A stretch of DNA of 6,275 nt from a bacterium (GTDB lineage Bacteria; Patescibacteriota; Patescibacteriia; Patescibacteriales; Patescibacteriaceae), in contig JAKAFD010000045.1 in the NCBI GenBank assembly GCA_021818075.1, positions 1 to 6,275 on the forward strand, read 5' to 3'. The translations under genes and the position numbers were made by a program. The notes beneath the pieces were generated by a model. The model did no database searches, was not told the DNA's origin, and was given only the letters and a program-made list of their open reading frames with translations. Shown one piece after another: positions 1 through 5,977 of this stretch (its first letter is position 1; each line of letters starts with the position of its first letter).

Positions 1-1
1 T

Positions 2-757
2 CTGGCCAATATAAGTTATTTTTGGTTCTGCGGCTTACTCTTGGCTTGGCTGGCGGCTAAATTTAAAAACTTAAAAACTTGGTTGCTGCTTGGCCTGCTG
101 GTATTTATTACCTTAATGGCCGGTCTGGCCAAAATCAGAACTTGGGCCTGGTACGATAATTATTCCTTGTGGCGTGACGTGCTGCAACAAAATCCCGAAC
201 AGTCTAGTGTGTACAACAGTATGGCCAATGCCGAAAGCCGCGACGGCAATTTAGCCCAAGCTATGACTTATTATGGCAAGGCCTTGGAGGTTGACCCCAA
301 AGACGCTTTTACCTACAACAATATCGGTTCGGCCATTGTCAAAAACGGCGGCGACAATTTACAAGCTCTGAATTATTACAACCAAGCCATCAAACTAAAT
401 CCCAATGAACCCCTATTTTACTACAACCGCGGCAATATCTGGTTTCGTCTGAAAGAATATAAGGCCGCGCTGATTGACTACCAATTGGCCGTAACTTTAA
501 CGCCGGCGCAACATGAATATTATTATGTTTTTCTAGGCAGCCTGGCCCGCACGCAATATGAGTTGAATATGTTTCAGGAATCCATCGCCACCTATGACCA
601 AGCTATTGATATTTACGGTTTAAACGAGGCTTATTTTTTCCGCGGTTTGGCTAAGACTAAGTTAGGCCAAATTGGCAGCGGTTGCCAAGACCTCAAAGAA
701 GCTGATAAACTTGGATATAAAGATGCTAAAACAGAACTAACTAAAAATTGCCAATAA
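2..757 (+). CDS. Membrane-anchored TPR protein, C-terminal part (TMTC/O-GlcNAc-transferase-like), 5' truncated
   Basis: The frame is open to the left edge (251 residues visible); a TTG at 41 is only an internal leucine codon, so the true start lies outside the window. Visible residues about 1-19 and 26-42 are hydrophobic and look like the last two membrane segments of a polytopic domain. They are followed by a segment with W-Y-D-N-Y-S-L-W-R-D, the link typical of bacterial TMTC/ArnT-like membrane proteins where the membrane part joins a TPR tail. About five TPR units follow (roughly residues 68-101, 102-136, 137-170, 171-206, 207-241), with the usual Y-N-x-G, A-x-x-x-Y-x-x-A-I and N-P positions. 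TPRs bind proteins or peptides. The missing N-terminal half might be a glycosyltransferase-like domain, but that is inference. The stop is one base from the glyA start, so the two are probably co-transcribed although functionally unrelated. TPR assignment is firm; the family of the membrane part is tentative. Confidence 0.85.
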   Translation: MANISYFWFCGLLLAWLAAKFKNLKTWLLLGLLVFITLMAGLAKIRTWAWYDNYSLWRDVLQQNPEQSSVYNSMANAESRDGNLAQAMTYYGKALEVDPKDAFTYNNIGSAIVKNGGDNLQALNYYNQAIKLNPNEPLFYYNRGNIWFRLKEYKAALIDYQLAVTLTPAQHEYYYVFLGSLARTQYELNMFQESIATYDQAIDIYGLNEAYFFRGLAKTKLGQIGSGCQDLKEADKLGYKDAKTELTKNCQ

Positions 758-758
758 T

Positions 759-1928
759 ATGCCTTATCAAAATTTAAAAAAAGCCGACCCGCAAATGTTC
801 AAGCTGGTGGACGCGGAAGCGAAGCGCCAGCAAAAATTCATCACTTTAATCGCTTCGGAAAATTACGCCTCGCCCGCCGTCTTGGAAGCGCTCGGTTCGC
901 CACTCAACAATAAATATTCGGAAGGCTACCCGGGCAAGCGCTATTATCCCGGAAACGAACTGGTTGATAAAATTGAAATCTTGGCCCGCGAGCGCGCTTG
1001 TAAATTATTTAAGGCCGAACACGCTAATGTCCAGGCGCTTAGTGGCGGTCCGGCCAACCTGGCGATTTACTCGGCGCTTCTTAAACCTGGTGACAAACTG
1101 ATGGGCGCCAAACTGGCGCACGGCGGACACTTGTCGCACGGCCACAAAGTTAATTTTTCCGGACAGCTTTACCGGCAAATCGGCTATGAACTGGATACTG
1201 ATGGCCGGCTCAATATGAAAAAATTGGCCGCTTTGGCCAAGAAAGAAAAACCCAAATTAATTGTGGCCGGATTTTCGGCTTACTCGCGCGATATTGACTG
1301 GGCCGGTTTTAGAAAAATCGCTGATTCGGTCAAGGCCTACCTCTTGGCTGATATTTCCCACACCGCCGGCTTGGTAGCGACTGGGCAACTTAAGAGCCCT
1401 GTTAAATATGCCGATGTAGTGATGTTTACCACTCACAAAAGTTTTTGGGGCCCGCGAGGTGCCGTGATTTTATGCAAAAAATACTTAGCCGAAATTATTG
1501 ACCGCGCCGTTTTCCCGGGTTTTCAAGGCGGACCGCACGACAATGCTATCGCCGCCATTGCCGTGGCTCTAAAAGAGGCCTCTACTGCCAAATTTAAAAC
1601 TTACGCCAAACAAGTTATTGTTAATGCCAAAACTTTAGCTACTGAATTAAGCAAATTGAATTATAAAATAATTTCCAACGGCACCGACAACCACTTAATG
1701 GTCGTTGATTTGACCAACAAAAATTTAACCGGTAAGGAAGCCGAAGCCAAACTCGCCGCCCAAGGCATTTTGGTCTCCCGCTCCACTATCCCCAATGACC
1801 CGCGCGGCCCCTTTAACCCCTCCGGCATCCGCCTCGGCACCTACGCCATAACCACCCGCGGCTTTAAACCAACCGATATCAAAAAATTAGCCCAGCGAAT
1901 TGACGCGATTCTCTCACGCAACACATAA
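759..1928 (+). CDS. glyA: Serine hydroxymethyltransferase
   Basis: This PLP enzyme interconverts serine plus tetrahydrofolate with glycine plus 5,10-methylene-tetrahydrofolate in the cytoplasm, the main source of one-carbon units. At 389 residues it is shorter than the E. coli enzyme (417), mostly at the C-terminus. Visible landmarks are the ASEN segment near 32-35, Y-S-E-G-Y-P-G-K-R-Y-Y at 53-63 (E55 and Y63 of the active site), L-A-H-G-G-H-L with H124 that stacks on PLP, A-D-I-S-H at 197-201 (D198 contacts the pyridine nitrogen), T-T-H-K with Schiff-base K227, F-P-G-F-Q-G-G-P-H at 252-260, and S-G-I-R with R358 for substrate carboxylate. Several otherwise conserved sites differ: LSGGPAN at 94-100, MFTTHKSFWGPRGA at 222-235 and GTYAITTRG at 360-368. 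The ATG lies one base after the upstream stop and has no Shine-Dalgarno, suggesting translational coupling. With folD downstream it forms a folate module. Confidence 0.97.
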   Translation: MPYQNLKKADPQMFKLVDAEAKRQQKFITLIASENYASPAVLEALGSPLNNKYSEGYPGKRYYPGNELVDKIEILARERACKLFKAEHANVQALSGGPANLAIYSALLKPGDKLMGAKLAHGGHLSHGHKVNFSGQLYRQIGYELDTDGRLNMKKLAALAKKEKPKLIVAGFSAYSRDIDWAGFRKIADSVKAYLLADISHTAGLVATGQLKSPVKYADVVMFTTHKSFWGPRGAVILCKKYLAEIIDRAVFPGFQGGPHDNAIAAIAVALKEASTAKFKTYAKQVIVNAKTLATELSKLNYKIISNGTDNHLMVVDLTNKNLTGKEAEAKLAAQGILVSRSTIPNDPRGPFNPSGIRLGTYAITTRGFKPTDIKKLAQRIDAILSRNT

Positions 1929-1953
1929 CACGCCTTCACCCTGCCCACTTTCC

Positions 1954-2028
1954 TCGTCATCCCTGCGAAAGCAGGGATCTCGGTGACACTTCACAATATA
2001 AAGATTCCTGCTTTCGCAGGAATGACGA
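1954..2028. repeat. Nested palindromic repeat (MITE/REP-like)
   Basis: Two 27-bp arms (1954-1980 and 2002-2028) are inverted copies of each other with only two differences, separated by 21 bp. Each arm contains its own perfect 8-bp hairpin around a four-base loop: ATCCCTGC-GAAA-GCAGGGAT at 1959-1978 and ATTCCTGC-TTTC-GCAGGAAT at 2004-2023. The unit resembles the dispersed short palindrome with a GCGAAAGC core seen between genes in many bacteria. No T tract follows on the plus strand, so it is not a standard glyA terminator, although the hairpin could protect the 3' end of the message. Confidence 0.85.
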
Positions 2029-2031
2029 AAT

Positions 2032-2064
2032 AAAAAAAGCCGGGTTGATTACTCAACTCGGCTT
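2032..2064 (-). terminator. Intrinsic terminator of the 77-residue minus-strand gene, overlapping its stop codon
   Basis: A 12-bp stem pairs 2037-2048 with 2053-2064 around a 4-base loop. On the minus strand it is followed by seven T residues (complement of 2032-2038, the first of which belong to the stem foot) and, after one A, three more. The first stem strand contains the last codons and TGA stop of the gene. Pair 2043/2058 is G-T on the plus strand but C-A on the minus strand, so the minus RNA hairpin has one mismatch. On the plus strand the hairpin is followed only by a mixed G/T stretch, so it would stop glyA transcripts weakly at best. Confidence 0.8.
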
Positions 2065-2286
2065 GTTGTTATCAATGCTAACACCCCTATTACTCAATTC
2101 TTTTTCTACTGCTGAAATCCGCTTTTTAATCCCAGCTTTTTCTCTTCCCAGTTTTTTCTCCCAATCAGGGAGAGCATCACCTAAAAATATAGATATGCCT
2201 ACATACATATTTGCCCCTTCATAAGCGCTTAATAATTCGCTTCTTAGCCTCTCAAGTTCTGATGTTGATTGTTTTGCATATTTCAT
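2053..2286 (-). CDS. Small hypothetical protein, 77 residues, predicted helical
   Basis: I do not recognise this protein. It is rich in Glu, Lys and Leu and should fold as two helices, about residues 8-25 (S-E-L-E-R-L-R-S-E-L-L) and 43-68 (around K-K-R-I-S-A-V-E-K-E-L), joined by a more hydrophobic loop with G-I-S-I-F-L-G. There is no signal peptide or clear membrane segment, so it is probably cytoplasmic, possibly a coiled-coil or helical-hairpin protein. It is a real gene rather than a chance frame because it has a consensus promoter, a Shine-Dalgarno site six bases before the ATG, and a terminator starting at its last codons. Codon use differs from its neighbours: four of five Arg codons are AGA/AGG and none of six Ala codons is GCC, whereas glyA uses CGC for 11 of 16 Arg. 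This suggests later arrival or low expression. It is transcribed alone, towards glyA. Confidence 0.75.
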   Translation of the reverse strand: MKYAKQSTSELERLRSELLSAYEGANMYVGISIFLGDALPDWEKKLGREKAGIKKRISAVEKELSNRGVSIDNNKPS

Positions 2287-2292
2287 TTCTTT

Positions 2293-2299
2293 CCCCTTT
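2293..2299 (-). promoter_or_regulatory. Shine-Dalgarno site of the 77-residue gene
   Basis: The minus strand reads AAAGGGG, then six bases, then the ATG at 2286. This is the clearest ribosome binding site in the window; glyA, folD, the four-helix gene, recQ and the methyltransferase all lack a comparable one. It fixes the start codon. Confidence 0.7.
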
Positions 2300-2333
2300 A
2301 TAAATAATTTATAAGAACAATTTTTAATGTTTT

Positions 2334-2362
2334 AACATACTATAAATTATTAAAAATGTCAA
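2334..2362 (-). promoter_or_regulatory. Sigma-70-type promoter for the 77-residue gene
   Basis: On the minus strand a perfect -35 hexamer TTGACA (2362-2357) is followed by a 17-base A/T-rich spacer and TATGTT (2339-2334), four of six matches to the -10 consensus. Transcription would begin near 2327, leaving a leader of about 40 bases before the ATG at 2286. Confidence 0.7.
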
Positions 2363-2415
2363 TGGTTTATCAATTTTACGCCTAAAATTAAGCAAAATTG
2401 CCTGTTTTTGGGGTT

Positions 2416-2421
2416 TATGAT
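2416..2421 (+). promoter_or_regulatory. Possible -10 element for folD
   Basis: TATGAT matches five of six bases of the -10 consensus and lies in the A/T-rich space before folD. The nearest -35-like word, TTGCCT at 2398, is only 12 bases away, which is too short, so this is a weak call. If used, the folD leader would be about 110 bases and would include the whole heptad inverted repeat. Confidence 0.25.
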
Positions 2422-2432
2422 AAGCTTTTAGA

Positions 2433-2530
2433 CAAATAGCAAACAGCAAGCAACAAACAGCAAAAAATAACAATTTAATGGACTTTCGCTTTTAATAAAA
2501 TGTTGTTTGTTATTTGTTGTTTGATGTTTG
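2433..2530. repeat. Heptad-periodic inverted repeat without a gene (element 1)
   Basis: The left arm 2433-2467 is five consecutive 7-bp units of type CAAACAG or CAAGCAA. The right arm 2503-2530, read on the minus strand, is four units of type CAAACAA or CAAATAA. Four units of each arm align in inverted order with 22 of 28 bases identical. The 35-base centre (2468-2502) holds no gene. The right arm ends eight bases before the likely folD start. It has the same build as the arms around the four-helix-bundle gene. Confidence 0.75.
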
Positions 2531-2538
2531 ATAAGAAT

Positions 2539-3402
2539 ATGAATCTAATCAACGGCCGGTTGCTGGCCGAGAAAATCAAAGACGATATTGCCAAGGAGGT
2601 CTTTGCCTCTTGCGTTAAAGCCGACTGCCGCCACCCCGGCCTGGCCATTATTTTAGTCGGCGCGCGCCCCGACTCCACGCTGTATGTTGACTTAAAAGAC
2701 AAAGCGGCTAAGAGTGTGGGCATTGATACTAATCTCTACAAATTTGACGAAACCGCGAGCGAGCGCGAGCTTTTGGACACCATAAATTTTTTGAACGCCG
2801 ACGACACCATTGACGGCATTTTGGTCCAGCTGCCCCTGCCGGAAAACTTGGACACGGACAAAATCGTCAACGCTATCGCGCCCGACAAAGATGTGGACGG
2901 CTTTGCTGCCGCCAGCATCGCCAAACTGACTGCGGGAGAAGTTGTCTCCCCTGTTTTTCAATCGGTGCTGGCTTGCTTAGCGGAAGCTAAGTTTGATTTA
3001 AATAATAAAAATGTTGCCATTGTGGCTAAGCCCGGAATTTTTATTGACAGTCTTGATAAATTATTAGAGCATCTCGGCGCGAAAGTTGTCTCAATTGAAC
3101 CGAGCGAGGTCGGCAAAAAAACCGCCGAAGCTGATTTATTGATTACGGCCGTCGGCCAAGCTGATTTAATCAAAGCTGAAGATATTAAAGACGGCGCCGT
3201 CTTAATTGATATCGGCATCAGCAAAGATGCCACCGGTAAAACTTGCGGCGATGTTGACGCCGAGAGCGTGGCCGATAAAGCATCTTGGCTGACGCCCGTG
3301 CCCGGCGGCATCGGCCCCATGACCATCGCCTTTGCTCTCAAAAACACGCTGGCCTTTTACCAGGCCAGAAATCGCAAATCACAAATTCCAAATCTCAAAT
3401 AA
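2539..3402 (+). CDS. folD: FolD-family methylene-tetrahydrofolate dehydrogenase/cyclohydrolase, divergent
   Basis: FolD oxidises 5,10-methylene-THF with NADP and hydrolyses the product to 10-formyl-THF, taking over from GlyA. The start at 2539 gives 287 residues, the normal length, beginning M-N-L-I-N-G-R; an upstream in-frame ATG at 2500 only adds residues encoded by the heptad repeat. Conserved are Y49-x-x-x-K53 (catalytic lysine), V-Q-L-P-L-P at 96-101, P-D-K-D-V-D-G-F at 115-122, and P-V-P-G-G-I-G-P-M-T at 253-262. Two standard motifs are missing: P-C-T-P is replaced by S-P-V-F-Q near 137-141, and the cofactor loop G-R-S-x-x-V-G-x-P is replaced by A-K-P-G-I-F-I-D-S at 163-171. The dehydrogenase step may therefore be altered or lost while the folate/cyclohydrolase half remains. 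The last dozen residues, after F-Y-Q-A, are encoded by the left arm of the next repeat. No clear Shine-Dalgarno is present. Confidence 0.9.
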   Translation: MNLINGRLLAEKIKDDIAKEVFASCVKADCRHPGLAIILVGARPDSTLYVDLKDKAAKSVGIDTNLYKFDETASERELLDTINFLNADDTIDGILVQLPLPENLDTDKIVNAIAPDKDVDGFAAASIAKLTAGEVVSPVFQSVLACLAEAKFDLNNKNVAIVAKPGIFIDSLDKLLEHLGAKVVSIEPSEVGKKTAEADLLITAVGQADLIKAEDIKDGAVLIDIGISKDATGKTCGDVDAESVADKASWLTPVPGGIGPMTIAFALKNTLAFYQARNRKSQIPNLK

Positions 3403-3425
3403 ATCCCAAATTTCAAATACCAAAG
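3368..3425. repeat. Left 58-bp heptad arm of the four-helix-bundle gene unit (element 2)
   Basis: CAAAT recurs every 7 bases at 3375, 3382, 3389 and 3396; after a 4-base step (CAAATAAAT) the 7-base spacing resumes at 3407, 3414 and 3421. The two bases between CAAAT words vary. The arm covers the last codons and stop of folD and ends one base before the next ATG at 3427. Its inverted partner is 3775-3832. Confidence 0.88.
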
Positions 3426-3426
3426 T

Positions 3427-3774
3427 ATGAATTATCAATATCCTTTGGAAGACAGATTGTTGGAATATAGTAAAAGGATTATCAGGATGTGCCAGGCCTT
3501 ACCTAAGAACATTATTAATTTCAAACTTATAGACCAAATAGTGCGCTCAGGTACTTCAATTGGCGCCAACTACTGCGAGGCCAATGAAACTGCCACTACC
3601 AAAGATTTTAAATTTAAAATCAGAATATCCCTCAAAGAAACTAAAGAAACTATTTATTGGCTGAATTTAATCATGGAAGCTAACCCTAGTTTTATTGAAA
3701 GAATAAAACCATTGCTATCAGAAACGCACGAATTTGTAAAAATTTTTGCGAGTATTCTAGGAAAATATAAATAA
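3427..3774 (+). CDS. Four-helix-bundle protein (S23 / 23S rRNA intervening-sequence protein family)
   Basis: This 115-residue protein belongs to the PF05635/TIGR02436 family. The signature is Q-I-V-R-S-G-T-S-I-G-A-N-Y-C-E-A at 37-52, and the third helix carries F-K-I-R-I-S-L-K-E-T-K-E-T-I-Y-W-L around 63-79. Four amphipathic helices span nearly the whole chain, and length is typical. Members were first found in intervening sequences inserted in bacterial 23S rRNA genes, and are related to the Avd accessory protein of diversity-generating retroelements; a biochemical role for stand-alone members is not established, though basic surfaces and pentamer structures suggest nucleic-acid binding. Here the gene is not in an rRNA gene but between folD and recQ, tightly enclosed by two inverted 58-bp arms, so it looks like cargo of a small element. 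Five of six Arg codons are AGA/AGG, unlike glyA. There is no Shine-Dalgarno; the arm abuts the ATG. Confidence 0.93.
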   Translation: MNYQYPLEDRLLEYSKRIIRMCQALPKNIINFKLIDQIVRSGTSIGANYCEANETATTKDFKFKIRISLKETKETIYWLNLIMEANPSFIERIKPLLSETHEFVKIFASILGKYK

Positions 3775-3832
3775 TTTTGTGATTTGTGATTTGAAATTTA
3801 TTTGGAGCTTGTGATTTGTTATTTGGAATTTA
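3775..3832. repeat. Right 58-bp heptad arm of the four-helix-bundle gene unit (element 2)
   Basis: This is the inverted partner of 3368-3425: positions pair so that they sum to 7200. Read on the minus strand it has the same series of CAAAT-type words at 7-base spacing, with the same single 4-base step (CAAATAAAT) at the same place. By my count 41 of 58 bases match, with most differences in the two variable bases of each unit and one degenerate unit (CAAGCTC). It starts directly after the stop codon at 3774 and ends six bases before the recQ ATG. Confidence 0.88.
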
Positions 3833-3838
3833 TAAAAC

Positions 3839-5977
3839 ATGAATAATTTTTCCTACAAAAAAGACGAAATGACCAAGCTAATGAAAATCCACTATGGGTT
3901 TTCTTCGTTTCGGCGCGGCCAGGAAGAAGCGCTAAGCAGTGTTTTGGCCGGCCAATCGGCTTTAGTGATTATGCCAACCGGGGGCGGCAAGTCGCTGTGC
4001 TATCAACTGCCGGCCCTGGTGCTGCCCGGCGTCACCGTGGTTATCTCGCCTCTGATTGCCCTAATGAAAGACCAAGTGGACCAACTCAACGCCATCGGCA
4101 TAGAAGCCACTTTTATTAATAGTTCATTATCAGAAAAAGAAACTGCCGCCCGTTTGGATAAATTAAAAAATAATAAATACAAACTGGTCTATATCGCGCC
4201 GGAACGTTTTTACAGCCAGGCCTTTATTAATAGTTTAAGCGCCATTAAAGTCAGTTTGCTGGCAGTGGATGAAGCGCACTGCATCAGCCAGTGGGGCCAC
4301 GACTTTCGCCCCAGCTATTCCAAGCTGGGCCAAGTGGCCGAATTGCTAAAGCACCCGACCGTTATTGCTTTAACGGCCACGGCCACGCCGGAAGTCCGCC
4401 AGGATATTATTAAACAATTGAACTTGGTTGAACCCAAAGTTATCATTACCGGTTTTGGCCGCGATAATTTGCAATTCGGCGTTGTCCCAGTCTCGGAAAG
4501 CCATAAAGCCCAAGTCATCTTAGACACCGTACAAAGCTTGCCCGAACCAATAGGTATTATTTACACCGGCACGCGCGCTAAGTCTGAGACTATTTTACAA
4601 CTTTTAATTGACAACGGCTTGGACGCGGTCGGCTATCATGCCGGTATGGACGCGGCAGCCCGCGAACAGGTGCAAAATGATTTTATGTCCGGACGCGTAC
4701 CAATTATTGTGGCCACTAACGCCTTCGGCATGGGCGTGGACAAAAAAAATATCCGCTTTGTCATCCACGACCAAATGCCCGGCACCATTGAAGCCTATTA
4801 TCAGGAAGCCGGACGCGCCGGACGCGATGGAGCGATCAGTCTTTGCCTGATTTTATACCATCCGCGTGACCGCTACTTAAGAGAATTTTTTATCAAGGGC
4901 GATAATCCCGACCCCCAGCTCATTTTGGAAATCTATGAAATCTTGAAAAACCTGCCCGTGGCCACCGAAGCCGGCAGTATTTTAATCACCTACGCCGACA
5001 TCAAAAACGACTTAAGCTCCGATGTGCCGGACATGGCCGTAGGCACGGCTATTAAAATTTTAGAATCGGCCGGTTATGTCAGCCGTTCGCGCGAACGCCT
5101 AGGCAACGCCCGCTTGAGCCTTAATACTGCGCCCGACCAGGCCCTAAAAACTTTTGACGCCAAAAAACAAACGGCGCTCTGGGACAATTTAATTAAAACT
5201 TACGGCGACAAACTGGAGGCCGGCTGGGAAATTAATTTGGAGGATTTGGCCAATATGCTCGGCGCCAAAAAATCTTCATTGCAAAGACTGATTAAAAAAT
5301 TAACCGAGGCCGGGCTTTTGGACTATACCCCGCCCTTCAAAGGCACGGAAATTTTTATTAAACAGCGGGTACCGAACGAGGAAGTAAATTTAAATTTTAC
5401 CGCTTTAAACGACAAGTTGCAGGCCGCTTATGCCAAACTGGACAAAATGGAAGATTATATCTATCATCAAGGTTGCCGCCAGCAATTTATTCTTAAATAT
5501 TTCGGCGAAGATGCCGTGCCCTGCGGCAAATGCGATTTATGCCTCAACGGTCGCGGCCTGGCTCCCAAAACCAAAACCGGCCTCAAACCGGCCAAAACCT
5601 ATTTAAATTATTACGACAAGGCCTATGAAGCTAAAAAACTAACCGAAGATGATATAATCGTGGTAGAAGCGCCCTTTGCCACCAAGCTGACCCAGTTTAT
5701 TACCCAAGATTTTTGGCAGCAAGGCTTAAGCGTAGCTGAAATTGCCGTCAAAAGAAATTTAACGCCCCAAACCATTGTCAATCATTTATGCTGGCTCTTA
5801 GAGAAAAAAGTGTCGGTTGATATTAAAAAATTAGTGCCCGAGGCGATAGAGAAAAAAATTATCAAAGCGTCGGCCGACCATGAAGGCGGACTCAAAGCGC
5901 TTAAAGAAAAATTAGACGGCGATATTAGCTACGACCAGATTAAATTAACTCTGGCTAGCCATAAAGGTAAAAAATAA
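3839..5977 (+). CDS. recQ: ATP-dependent DNA helicase RecQ, long form with C-terminal HTH_40-like domain
   Basis: RecQ unwinds DNA 3'-5' in recombination and repair. All superfamily 2 motifs are intact in 712 residues: motif 0 F-R-R-G-Q at 24-28, Walker A P-T-G-G-G-K-S at 46-52, S-P-L-I-A-L-M-K-D-Q-V at 70-80, D-E-A-H at 144-147 with the RecQ aromatic loop Q-W-G-H-D-F-R-P at 151-158, A-L-T-A-T-A at 177-182, V-A-T-N-A-F-G-M-G-V-D at 291-301, and Q-E-A-G-R-A-G-R-D-G at 322-331. The zinc site is C546, C562, C565 and C568. Unlike E. coli RecQ, about 215 residues rather than about 50 separate motif VI from the first zinc cysteine; this part looks like two winged helices (about 361-425 and 445-510). 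After zinc comes a helical tail with S-V-A-E-I-A-V-K-R-N-L at 631-641, typical of HTH_40 in other long RecQs; no HRDC is seen. The last codons form part of the next repeat. The start follows the element 2 arm and has no good ribosome site. Confidence 0.96.
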   Translation: MNNFSYKKDEMTKLMKIHYGFSSFRRGQEEALSSVLAGQSALVIMPTGGGKSLCYQLPALVLPGVTVVISPLIALMKDQVDQLNAIGIEATFINSSLSEKETAARLDKLKNNKYKLVYIAPERFYSQAFINSLSAIKVSLLAVDEAHCISQWGHDFRPSYSKLGQVAELLKHPTVIALTATATPEVRQDIIKQLNLVEPKVIITGFGRDNLQFGVVPVSESHKAQVILDTVQSLPEPIGIIYTGTRAKSETILQLLIDNGLDAVGYHAGMDAAAREQVQNDFMSGRVPIIVATNAFGMGVDKKNIRFVIHDQMPGTIEAYYQEAGRAGRDGAISLCLILYHPRDRYLREFFIKGDNPDPQLILEIYEILKNLPVATEAGSILITYADIKNDLSSDVPDMAVGTAIKILESAGYVSRSRERLGNARLSLNTAPDQALKTFDAKKQTALWDNLIKTYGDKLEAGWEINLEDLANMLGAKKSSLQRLIKKLTEAGLLDYTPPFKGTEIFIKQRVPNEEVNLNFTALNDKLQAAYAKLDKMEDYIYHQGCRQQFILKYFGEDAVPCGKCDLCLNGRGLAPKTKTGLKPAKTYLNYYDKAYEAKKLTEDDIIVVEAPFATKLTQFITQDFWQQGLSVAEIAVKRNLTPQTIVNHLCWLLEKKVSVDIKKLVPEAIEKKIIKASADHEGGLKALKEKLDGDISYDQIKLTLASHKGKK

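Noticed and set aside
41..43. TTG as the start of the TPR protein
   Set aside because: The frame is open to the window edge with a hydrophobic segment before it, so the codon is internal.
1954..2028. Intrinsic terminator of glyA
   Set aside because: No T tract follows on the plus strand; the downstream bases are A-rich.
2433..2530. CRISPR array
   Set aside because: Units are only 7 bp with no unique spacers and occur as inverted arms.
2500..2538. Upstream in-frame ATG giving a longer FolD
   Set aside because: The extra 13 residues are encoded by the heptad arm and do not resemble FolD; the family N-terminus begins at 2539.
2475..3347. Minus-strand frames opposite folD
   Set aside because: They are shadows of the folD coding frame, with no family resemblance or ribosome sites.
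3285..3470. Plus-strand frame across the folD end and into the four-helix gene
   Set aside because: It overlaps two recognised genes in another frame and has a low-complexity middle made of repeat units.
3427..3774. Diversity-generating retroelement accessory gene (Avd)
   Set aside because: The fold family is related, but no reverse transcriptase, template repeat or variable repeat is present in the window.
4315..4850. Additional frames within recQ on both strands
   Set aside because: They overlap the conserved helicase motifs and show no independent support.
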